A stretch of 64,000 bases of DNA from Fimenecus sp045594645 (GTDB lineage Bacteria > Bacillota > Clostridia > Oscillospirales > Acutalibacteraceae): positions 1-64,000 of the forward strand of contig JAZNYY010000043.1 of NCBI GenBank assembly GCA_045594645.1. The letters are read 5' to 3'. A model generated the notes under the pieces. The model was not told the DNA's origin. It was given only the letters and a program-made list of their open reading frames with translations, and made no database searches. Below are positions 42,764 to 49,377 of this stretch, one piece after another; position 1 is the stretch's first letter, and each line of letters starts with the position of its first letter. Made by a program: the position numbers and the translations under genes.

Positions 42764-44140
42764 TCAGTTCTCCCCCTTTGATTTTAAAGCATTTTTGATT
42801 TTCGCAACAACACTTGTGGCATAAAGTTCAAAATAAATTACGATATTTCGGCTCTTGTCTGCATTTTTGCTGACCGCATTTGCCAACTCGTCATAATTCT
42901 CAAATAAAATGAATTTTGATGTGTCGAGCCCCTTGATTTCAAGACACTGTGCCAAGTCATAGCAACGGGAGCCGCCAATATAGATACTCTTGATTTTTTC
43001 ACTCTCAAGAGGTGCAAAATCGGTATCGTAAAGCCAAGAAATATCCTCGTGACCGTGCACCTTATCGTTGCTGTCTGTGATAAGCAAAACCACATCTTTT
43101 TCGGTTTCTGTACTGTTAAGATATTTAAGACTTTGCGAGCAGGATATGGGGTTTTGGTTCTTTGAAAGCATTGAAACTACTTGGGCACCGCCGAATTTAT
43201 TCTCTTGAAAACGACCTGTTTTTGACGATAAATCCTCAATACTTGAAGCGATTATGTCAATGTCAATGCCTAAAAGTCGGCAGATTGCAACTGCTCCCGT
43301 AATGTTGAAAACATTAAAGAAATTGCCCTTTTGGAATGGTAAAACAAGGCTTTCGCCCTTGTCACCATTGAATACAAATGTGCCGTTTTCAAAATCAACA
43401 TCGGACGCGAAATAACGGCTTTCGGGCATAGAAAATCCACAATGAGAGCATTTTGGCACACCGATATGATTATAATGGAAAAATTCATAATCAAGAATAT
43501 GATTGCATTTTGGGCAAGCGATTAAATCACAAACTGTATCCTCACACTTTTCGGTGCTTCTTTCAGTTCTATTTACAGTGAAAAATACGCGGTTGCATTT
43601 TTCTTCACCCAAAAGTCCCGAAATTGCATCATTTCCGTTGAGAACAAGAGTTGTTTTATCACTTAAATAATCATTAATTTTATCAAAAATAAACCCACTG
43701 TGACCGTTGCGCATAATGGAGTCGCGGAACAAGTTTGTGCAAAGAATATAGTCAGGTACGAACTTTGTATAAATAAACTGTGATGAACGCTCGTCCACCT
43801 CTAAAACGGCAACATCAGCAGTAACCTTACCGCCAAGAGTACATTGAGTAACAAGCGCCGAGGCAAGACCGGGCGCCATATTTGAGCCCTTTGAGTTATT
43901 CACAACAGTTTTACCGCTGTTGCGGATAATATGAGTAAGTAAATTTGATGTACCCGTTTTACCGTTTGTACCCGTTACGCACACTGTAGTTTCGGGCATA
44001 ACAAAACGAGCCAATGCATCGGGGCAAATTTTAAGCATAATTATACCCGGTGTGTTTGTACCGCGTTTAAATATTTTATCAAGCAAAAATGCTGAAAGCT
44101 TACCCACTATAACGGCAATTAAAAATCTGATTTTTCCCAT
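42764..44140 (-). CDS. MurT-like Mur ligase family protein
   Basis: This protein of about 458 residues has an N-terminal membrane-proximal helix, the Mur-ligase P-loop VTGTNGKTGTSNLL near residue 53, a four-cysteine zinc ribbon (CPKC...CSHC near 205-230) that is characteristic of MurT, and a C-terminal DUF1727 domain with HEDISWLYD near 365, including the aspartate that completes the GatD triad. MurT/GatD amidates the alpha-carboxyl of D-glutamate in lipid II. The ligase motifs are complete here, while the partner lacks the expected catalytic residues. The start at 44140 is one base after the RING gene stop with AAGGAAG upstream. Confidence 0.85.
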   Translation of the reverse strand: MGKIRFLIAVIVGKLSAFLLDKIFKRGTNTPGIIMLKICPDALARFVMPETTVCVTGTNGKTGTSNLLTHIIRNSGKTVVNNSKGSNMAPGLASALVTQCTLGGKVTADVAVLEVDERSSQFIYTKFVPDYILCTNLFRDSIMRNGHSGFIFDKINDYLSDKTTLVLNGNDAISGLLGEEKCNRVFFTVNRTERSTEKCEDTVCDLIACPKCNHILDYEFFHYNHIGVPKCSHCGFSMPESRYFASDVDFENGTFVFNGDKGESLVLPFQKGNFFNVFNITGAVAICRLLGIDIDIIASSIEDLSSKTGRFQENKFGGAQVVSMLSKNQNPISCSQSLKYLNSTETEKDVVLLITDSNDKVHGHEDISWLYDTDFAPLESEKIKSIYIGGSRCYDLAQCLEIKGLDTSKFILFENYDELANAVSKNADKSRNIVIYFELYATSVVAKIKNALKSKGEN

Positions 44141-44141
44141 T

Positions 44142-44678
44142 TTATTCTTCCTTTTCTTCTTGCTTTTTAACAAGCCTTGAAAGATAATATATATTTTTCT
44201 GCGAGTTATTTATAAGCTCAGCAAAACCTTTTATTGCGAGCGATAAGGCAACTCCCAATCCCGCAATTGCTAATCCGCCGACTACACCAACAATATCCCT
44301 GCCCATAGGGAACATCATATAAACAGCAAAAGCAATACCACCTGCAACACCTGAAGCCAACAGTATAACTGACGCTAAAAGTATCGTATTAGCAACCGGT
44401 GATGAGGGCATCTCATTATTATTTATTTCAGTTGTTTCTTCATCATCAACGGTGTTATTTTTATCTTTTAAATCTTGTTCTTCAATCTGCTGATTTTGTG
44501 CTTCAAGCTCTTTCTGTGCCTGCACCATTTCATAAATGGGATTATATTTTCTGCATGTCACGCAGTTTTCAGTATCTTCCCAACATTCTTTATGATAGAT
44601 TTCCCAGCAATGAGGGCACTCAACCAAATCGGCTTCATTTATTTTTTCATTACATTTAGCGCATATAAGATTATCCAT
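44142..44678 (-). CDS. Prokaryotic RING-finger-like membrane protein
   Basis: This 178-residue protein has an N-terminal zinc-finger cluster C-x2-C-x11-C-x2-C, then YHKEC (H-x2-C) and C-x2-C within residues 6-43, the pattern of bacterial RING-type fingers. An acidic, glutamine-rich linker and two membrane helices (about 95-118 and 125-150) follow, then a basic/acidic tail. Bacterial RING-like domains usually occur in membrane or secretion-linked proteins whose role is unclear. It lies one base before the MurT-like gene and is likely the first gene of that operon, so a link to cell-wall metabolism is possible. Confidence 0.75.
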   Translation of the reverse strand: MDNLICAKCNEKINEADLVECPHCWEIYHKECWEDTENCVTCRKYNPIYEMVQAQKELEAQNQQIEEQDLKDKNNTVDDEETTEINNNEMPSSPVANTILLASVILLASGVAGGIAFAVYMMFPMGRDIVGVVGGLAIAGLGVALSLAIKGFAELINNSQKNIYYLSRLVKKQEEKEE

Positions 44679-44750
44679 ATTATCGCCCCTTTATATGAAT
44701 AATTATAAAATTTGCAGAGTTTAAAGTCAATATGAAAATAAAAAAGAAAA

Positions 44751-44818
44751 GTCATTCTGAGAAACGAAGTGACGAAGAATCTCAAAAGCACGAAATTCTT
44801 CGCTTCGCTCAGAATGAC
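44751..44818. repeat. 68-bp inverted-repeat element
   Basis: GTCATTCTGAG (44751-44761) and CTCAGAATGAC (44808-44818) are perfect 11-bp terminal inverted repeats. The inner arms GAAGNNNCGAAGAAT and ATTCTTCGCTTC are also complementary. It lies between hppA and the RING-finger gene and differs from the GGGGAAG family. Confidence 0.8.
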
Positions 44819-44833
44819 AAAACAATACTTTAA

Positions 44834-46918
44834 TTAAAGAATACTGAAATTCACAACAAGTGCCGCGAATACGATTGAAACCATTGAAAGAAGCTTGATG
44901 AGGATATTGATTGCGGGGCCCGATGTATCTTTGAACGGGTCGCCTACTGTATCGCCCACAACCGCTGCCTTATGCTGTTCACTACCCTTACCGCCGTGAA
45001 CACCTGATTCAATATATTTCTTTGCATTATCCCAAGCACCGCCTGAGTTTGACATATAAACCGCCATTAAGAAGCCTGTAACGGTTGCGCCTGCAAGCAT
45101 ACCCACAACGCCCTTATAGCCAAGCACAATACCTACAACAATCGGAACTGCGATTGCAATAACTGTTGGGAGCACCATTTCACGAAGGCTTGCCCTTGTG
45201 CAAAGGTCAACGCAAGAAGCGTAGTCGGGCTCTGCTTCACCCTCCATAAGACCTGTGATTTCTTTAAACTGACGGCGAACCTCTTTAACAACGCTCTGTG
45301 CCGCTTTGCCCACAGAATCCATTGTAAGTGCCGCAAACACAAAGGGAAGGCACGCACCCACGAAAAGTCCGATAAGAACTACGGGATTGATAATATCAAA
45401 GCTTAAATCTGCATTGGGATTAATTGACTTAACCTTGTCAACATAAGATGCAATAAGAGCTAAAGCTGTGAGAGCCGCTGAACCGATTGCAAATCCCTTG
45501 CCCGTTGCGGCAGTTGTATTGCCGAGAGCGTCAAGAGCGTCTGTGCGTTCTCTTACCTCAGGCTCAAGCCCTGCCATTTCGGCAATACCGCCCGCGTTAT
45601 CAGCAACGGGGCCGTAAGCATCTGTAGCCAAAGTAATGCCGAGAGTTGAAAGCATACCAACCGCAGAAAGTGCAATACCGTAAAGTCCCATTGAAGCACT
45701 CTCGCCACCGCCCGATACAAAGTAAGAAACAAGAACACTGACTGCAACAATCACGATTGGCATTGCAGTTGATTTCATACCGAGACCAAGTCCGCCAATA
45801 ATGATTGTGGCTGAGCCTGTTTCAGAAGTTGAAGCCAATTTTTTTGTGGGCTTGTAGCTGTCAGATGTATAGTATTCAGTCGATTTACCGATAAGCACGC
45901 CCGCTAAAAGTCCCGAAACAATAGCAACATAAAGACCAAGATTTTCTTTTCCGAGTACAAGCCATACAACAGGCAGAGCAATAATTGCAATTGCAATTGC
46001 ACTCAAATTCGTACCACGGCTGAGTGCTTTAAGAAGCTGTTTCTGGTCAATGCTTTCGCCTGTACGCACAAAGAATGTACCCACAATTGACATTACAATA
46101 CCGAGCGCCGCCAAAAGCATTGGCACTGCCATTGCATTAAAGCTACCGTGGAATGCAGAAACACCAAGGGCTGCCGCTGAAATTACCGAGCTTACATACG
46201 ATTCATAAAGGTCTGCACCCATACCTGCAACATCGCCAACATTGTCGCCAACATTATCGGCAATAACGGCGGGGTTACGGGGGTCATCCTCGGGAATTCC
46301 TGCCTCAACCTTACCAACAAGGTCCGCACCTACATCTGCCGCCTTGGTGAAGATACCGCCACCTACACGAGCAAAAAGCGCCATTGAAGACGCACCCATA
46401 CCGAATGTGAGCATTGTGCTTGTGATTGTTGCGGGGTCATTAATACCGAAAACAAATCTTAAAAGCAAGAACCAGATTGAAATATCAAGAAGTCCGAGTC
46501 CTACAACGGTAAAGCCCATAACGGAGCCTGCAGAGAATGCCACACGCAAGCCTCTGTTCAAGCCCTCGCGACAAGCGTTTGCTGTTCTCGCATTTGAGAA
46601 CGTTGCAATTTTCATACCTACAAAGCCTGAAAGTCCTGAAAAAAATCCGCCCGTGATAAAGGCAAAGGGCACATACCAAGTGAGAAGCCCCGCCAATGCC
46701 ATACCGCAGAGAATTAGGAACATTCCGCCAAATAATATTGAAACCACCGTATACTGACGCTTTAAATACGCATTTGCACCTTTACGGATTGACTGCGAGA
46801 TTTTTTGCATTTTTTCTGTACCCTCTGAAAATTTTAGCACCTTTTTTGCAGTGAACAACGCAAATAAAAGTGCCAATACCGAGCCTACGAATGTGAGCAA
46901 AACAAGATATTTTTCCAC
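44834..46918 (-). CDS. hppA: Membrane-bound K+-dependent pyrophosphatase, probably Na+-pumping
   Basis: This 694-residue protein with about 16 helices hydrolyses PPi and exports cations. The substrate-binding loop DVGADLVGKVEAGIPEDDPRNPAVIADNVGDNVGD is present near residue 195. DALGNTTAATGKG near 470 has the alanine of K+-dependent enzymes. GADLYESY near 235 places the gating glutamate at the position found in Na+-pumping enzymes such as that of Thermotoga maritima, while plant H+-PPases have GADLFGSYAES. The GTG start at 46918 follows AAAGGAG. It has its own strong promoter and fits a sodium-based economy with Rnf and Mrp. Confidence 0.94.
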   Translation of the reverse strand: MEKYLVLLTFVGSVLALLFALFTAKKVLKFSEGTEKMQKISQSIRKGANAYLKRQYTVVSILFGGMFLILCGMALAGLLTWYVPFAFITGGFFSGLSGFVGMKIATFSNARTANACREGLNRGLRVAFSAGSVMGFTVVGLGLLDISIWFLLLRFVFGINDPATITSTMLTFGMGASSMALFARVGGGIFTKAADVGADLVGKVEAGIPEDDPRNPAVIADNVGDNVGDVAGMGADLYESYVSSVISAAALGVSAFHGSFNAMAVPMLLAALGIVMSIVGTFFVRTGESIDQKQLLKALSRGTNLSAIAIAIIALPVVWLVLGKENLGLYVAIVSGLLAGVLIGKSTEYYTSDSYKPTKKLASTSETGSATIIIGGLGLGMKSTAMPIVIVAVSVLVSYFVSGGGESASMGLYGIALSAVGMLSTLGITLATDAYGPVADNAGGIAEMAGLEPEVRERTDALDALGNTTAATGKGFAIGSAALTALALIASYVDKVKSINPNADLSFDIINPVVLIGLFVGACLPFVFAALTMDSVGKAAQSVVKEVRRQFKEITGLMEGEAEPDYASCVDLCTRASLREMVLPTVIAIAVPIVVGIVLGYKGVVGMLAGATVTGFLMAVYMSNSGGAWDNAKKYIESGVHGGKGSEQHKAAVVGDTVGDPFKDTSGPAINILIKLLSMVSIVFAALVVNFSIL

Positions 46919-46952
46919 ACTACTATCTCCTTTAATTAAAATGTATAGGTAT

Positions 46953-46980
46953 AATTATATACTTTGCCGAAAGATTGTCA
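46953..46980 (-). promoter_or_regulatory. Promoter of hppA
   Basis: On the minus strand TTGACA (46980-46975) and TATAAT (46958-46953) are 16 bases apart, about 35 bases before the GTG start. The rest of the gap to 47114 holds nothing that I recognise. Confidence 0.8.
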
Positions 46981-47114
46981 ACCATTTAACAATTATTTTA
47001 CGCAAGTTTGTGAAATTTAAACAAATAAAAATTGCACTACTCCCCTAATAATGTGTCAAATTTTAGCGAAAAATGAAGTTTTGTCATGTGTTTCCTGCAT
47101 TTTATATAAAAACA

Positions 47115-47151
47115 GTTAGTGTGCCTCATTTGTTTAAAGAGGCACACTAAC
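47115..47151 (-). terminator. Terminator of the Tyr/Lys/Glu-repeat gene
   Basis: GTTAGTGTGCCTC (47115-47127) and GAGGCACACTAAC (47139-47151) form a perfect 13-bp stem. On the minus strand it is followed by TGTTTTTATAT. Confidence 0.85.
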
Positions 47152-47174
47152 TATACATCGCAAATAGTAACACC

Positions 47175-47564
47175 CTATTTTGTTTTCTGTAACTTCTTCT
47201 TTCTATAATATTCTTTATAGTATTGCTTTCGTTTTTCGTGAATATCAGGGTTTTCTTCATAATATCTTTTCTGATATTCTGCCAGTTTTTCTTTGTTTTC
47301 AGCTTGATATACCTTTTGATACTCTGCAAGCTCCGCTTTGTGCTCACTGCGGTATTTTTTCTGATATTCTCTCACCTTTTGAGGTGCTTCGCTATTTTCT
47401 GCAAGGTATTTTTTACCTCTCTTTGCGTATTCCTCTTTATGCTCGGCATAATACTTTTGCTTGTACTTTTTCACTTGCTCACGATGCTCTGAATACCATT
47501 TTCTTTGATACTCCCGCCGTTTTTCTTTAAGCTGCAATTCGGTTCCTGCAATTTTCTGTGGCAC
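47175..47564 (-). CDS. Tyr/Lys/Glu-rich tandem-repeat protein, unknown function
   Basis: I do not recognise this 129-residue, highly charged helical protein. It consists of about six tandem units of roughly 15 residues with the pattern EYQK-x-YxAE-NKE, for example QVKKYKQKYYAEHKE and ELAEYQKVYQAENKE. Similar charged repeats occur in phage-related proteins, but no enzyme motif is seen. I choose GTG 47564 because GGTGGAG precedes it; a longer frame from 47666 would run through the operator palindromes. It is divergent from the small XRE gene and ends at a strong terminator. Confidence 0.6.
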   Translation of the reverse strand: MPQKIAGTELQLKEKRREYQRKWYSEHREQVKKYKQKYYAEHKEEYAKRGKKYLAENSEAPQKVREYQKKYRSEHKAELAEYQKVYQAENKEKLAEYQKRYYEENPDIHEKRKQYYKEYYRKKKLQKTK

Positions 47565-47598
47565 AATTACCACTCCACCTATAGATACATACAAATTG

Positions 47599-47675
47599 GT
47601 AAACAAATTGTTTACTTTGATAATTATAGTAAACAGATTGTTTATTGTCAAGTAGAAAGTAAACATTTTGTTGTA
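47599..47675. promoter_or_regulatory. Three operator palindromes at exact 30-bp spacing
   Basis: Site 1 (47599-47615) GTAAACAA-A-TTGTTTAC is a perfect palindrome. Site 2 (47629-47645) GTAAACAGATTGTTTAT and site 3 (47659-47675) GTAAACATTTTGTTGTA are related. Their starts are 30 bp apart, about three helical turns, in the gap between the divergent repeat-protein and XRE genes. A TATGAT at 47674-47679 overlaps site 3. The XRE protein is the likely ligand. Confidence 0.8.
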
Positions 47676-47700
47676 TGATTGAAACAGAGGAGGGAGCGTT

Positions 47701-47916
47701 ATGGATTACACAAAAAGACTTTATGATTTAAGAACTGACAACGATTACCGGCAAGAAGACATTGCCGAATATCTGCAGATAACCAAGCAAGCATATGGAA
47801 TGTATGAAAACGGCAAAAGAAATCTTTCAATTGATTATCTTATAAAACTGAGCAAATTTTACGGTGTTTCTACTGATTTCATCTTGTGCCTCACTGACAA
47901 TCCTGAAATAAAATAA
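47701..47916 (+). CDS. Small XRE-family repressor
   Basis: This 71-residue protein is almost entirely a Cro/CI-type helix-turn-helix: RLYDLRTDNDYRQEDIAEYL, ITKQAYGMYENGKRNLS, then YLIKLSKFYGVSTDFIL. It resembles phage and conjugative-element repressors that dimerise on palindromes. GAGGAGGG lies upstream of the ATG. Three palindromes with GTAAACA half sites lie between it and the divergent repeat-protein gene. It converges on the lysis cassette, sharing a terminator with it. Confidence 0.88.
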   Translation: MDYTKRLYDLRTDNDYRQEDIAEYLQITKQAYGMYENGKRNLSIDYLIKLSKFYGVSTDFILCLTDNPEIK

Positions 47917-47955
47917 AAAACTGACCTGTGAACACACGCAGGTCAGTTCTCTTTT
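47911..47955. terminator. Bidirectional terminator between XRE gene and lysis cassette
   Basis: AACTGACCTG (47919-47928) pairs with CAGGTCAGTT (47939-47948) around a ten-base loop. A T-rich tract follows on the plus strand (CTCTTTT), and an A-rich run upstream gives TTTTTTATTT on the minus strand. Confidence 0.85.
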
Positions 47956-47963
47956 ATATTGTA

Positions 47964-48209
47964 TTATTCACTTTTTTTAATCTGCTTAACCACCTGATTA
48001 CCGTAAACCGCCGTACCTGTTACAAGTACACCCTGCACAACACTTTCAGGTGAAAATCCCATAATGGCAACAGCCCCAATTATTCCAAAGCCTAAAAGTA
48101 TAAGCGGAATATATTTATGGGGAATCTTCTCGGTATTTTTAATTATCATACCAATCACATTAAGCACGGGAATAAGCAAAAGTGCATTTTCTGTTATATA
48201 TTCAAGCAT
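47964..48209 (-). CDS. Phage-type holin
   Basis: This 81-residue protein has two or three helices. LLIPVLNVIGMIIKNTEKIPHKYIPLILLGFGIIG matches the Phage_holin_5_2 (Hol44) pattern of LLxxVPVLYVIG...K..IPDKYIPLIL. Holins open the membrane so that the endolysin can reach the wall. The start at 48209 is set by GGAGG just upstream; an upstream ATG at 48257 would overlap the preceding gene. It is the last gene of the cassette, followed by a terminator. Confidence 0.85.
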   Translation of the reverse strand: MLEYITENALLLIPVLNVIGMIIKNTEKIPHKYIPLILLGFGIIGAVAIMGFSPESVVQGVLVTGTAVYGNQVVKQIKKSE

Positions 48210-48223
48210 TTTGTTCCTCCAAA

Positions 48224-48481
48224 TTATGACACGAGAGAACTCACAAGCACACCGCAAAGAGCCGCTATAAGTGCCACAACAGCCTTATCCCAAAGCCAGC
48301 CCGGACGCTTTTTCAAAGTCTCAATGCTCTCTTTGAGTTCCCCCAAGGTAACAAGCATACTGTCAAGCTTGGTAGTGCTTGTAACCTGTTCAAGTGTCAC
48401 ATCATTCACTTTTTTATAAAGAATTTTCACATCGGCTTCAATGGCATCAACGCGATGATTAAGAATTTCGTTTTCAGTCAT
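48224..48481 (-). CDS. XhlA-like coiled-coil membrane protein
   Basis: This 85-residue protein has a heptad-rich coiled coil (about residues 5-60) and a C-terminal membrane helix (66-84). The junction LGELKESIETLKKRPGWLWDK resembles hemolysin XhlA of PBSX-type prophages. In PBSX-like systems XhlA works with a holin and lysin in host lysis. It overlaps the end of the lysozyme gene by eight bases, so their synthesis is coupled. It should be an inner-membrane protein. Confidence 0.75.
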   Translation of the reverse strand: MTENEILNHRVDAIEADVKILYKKVNDVTLEQVTSTTKLDSMLVTLGELKESIETLKKRPGWLWDKAVVALIAALCGVLVSSLVS

Positions 48482-49355
48482 TAACTACACCCTTTTTAAT
48501 ATCATCACGATGAACAAACCCCGTTACATATTTGCCGATGGGCTTGCGCTCAACATTTTTGAGAGAATTTGTAACTCTGTATCTTGCCTCAAAATAAATT
48601 CCGTCATAAATATAATAAGTACCGCTGATATAGTTTGAGACCTTGTCGGTATAAGCACTTGAATAAAGTCTTGCATTTTTAAGCACGACCTTCTGCCCTG
48701 CCGCAAAGCCTCTCTTGGGCGGTGTTGCCTCAATCTCAGCACCATAGCCGTTAAGACCGTTATATTTCATAATTGCAGGGTAATTTTTGTATGACTCATC
48801 AAGGTCAACGCGACCTTCAATGCCGTCCACATTACCCTTTGAGGATTTCTGCCATATTCCGTAAGGCTTTTGGAATGTTGGTTTATCGCTCCACTGAGCA
48901 AGCCAGATATCGTATTTTTCAAAAATCTCGTCGGTGAAATAATTTTCAAGCCAATGCTTGTTAGCATAAATGCACACGTAGTAGCCATAAGACTCCATTT
49001 TTTCACAAAATGCCTTTGCTATTGCCGAAATCTTCTCCTTACCCAGCTCAGCAATTTTGCTATATTCCATATCATAAGCAATTGGGTATTCAAACTTTTT
49101 ACCCTTAAGCTTTGAGTGACAATGCTCTGCCTCTGCAACAGCCTCTTCGGGTGTTAAAGCATATGCAAAATGATAGGCACCAACGGCGATACCCACCTTG
49201 CGAGCCGCAGGATAATTCGTTCTGAAATACAAATCAAACCCCTTTGTACCATAAGTTGCACGAAGCATTGCAAACTGAATTCCCGCATTGCGTACAAGCG
49301 ACCAGTTAATATCGCCCTGCCAGCGAGATACATCTATTCCTTTATATACAGCCAT
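48474..49355 (-). CDS. GH25 lysozyme (endolysin)
   Basis: This 293-residue muramidase has an N-terminal GH25 domain: GIDVSRWQGDINW near residue 6, MLRATYGTKGFD, the AYHFAYA stretch and the catalytic acidic pair in IAYDMEYSKIA near 98, then IWQKSSKGNVDGIEGRVDLDE near 190. A C-terminal domain of about 80 residues, with KARLYSSAYTDKVSNYISGTYYIYDG-type sequence, is likely a cell-wall binding module that I cannot name. There is no signal peptide, so export needs the neighbouring holin. The start at 49355 has AAAGGAG; the longer frame overlaps the tail gene. Confidence 0.92.
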   Translation of the reverse strand: MAVYKGIDVSRWQGDINWSLVRNAGIQFAMLRATYGTKGFDLYFRTNYPAARKVGIAVGAYHFAYALTPEEAVAEAEHCHSKLKGKKFEYPIAYDMEYSKIAELGKEKISAIAKAFCEKMESYGYYVCIYANKHWLENYFTDEIFEKYDIWLAQWSDKPTFQKPYGIWQKSSKGNVDGIEGRVDLDESYKNYPAIMKYNGLNGYGAEIEATPPKRGFAAGQKVVLKNARLYSSAYTDKVSNYISGTYYIYDGIYFEARYRVTNSLKNVERKPIGKYVTGFVHRDDIKKGVVND

Positions 49356-49377
49356 AATATCAACTCCTTTATTTTTA

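Noticed and set aside
47599..47675. A short CRISPR array, because of three similar units at constant spacing
   Set aside because: Only three 17-bp units with 13-bp gaps, each a palindrome, directly between divergent genes. They fit operators, and no cas gene is near.
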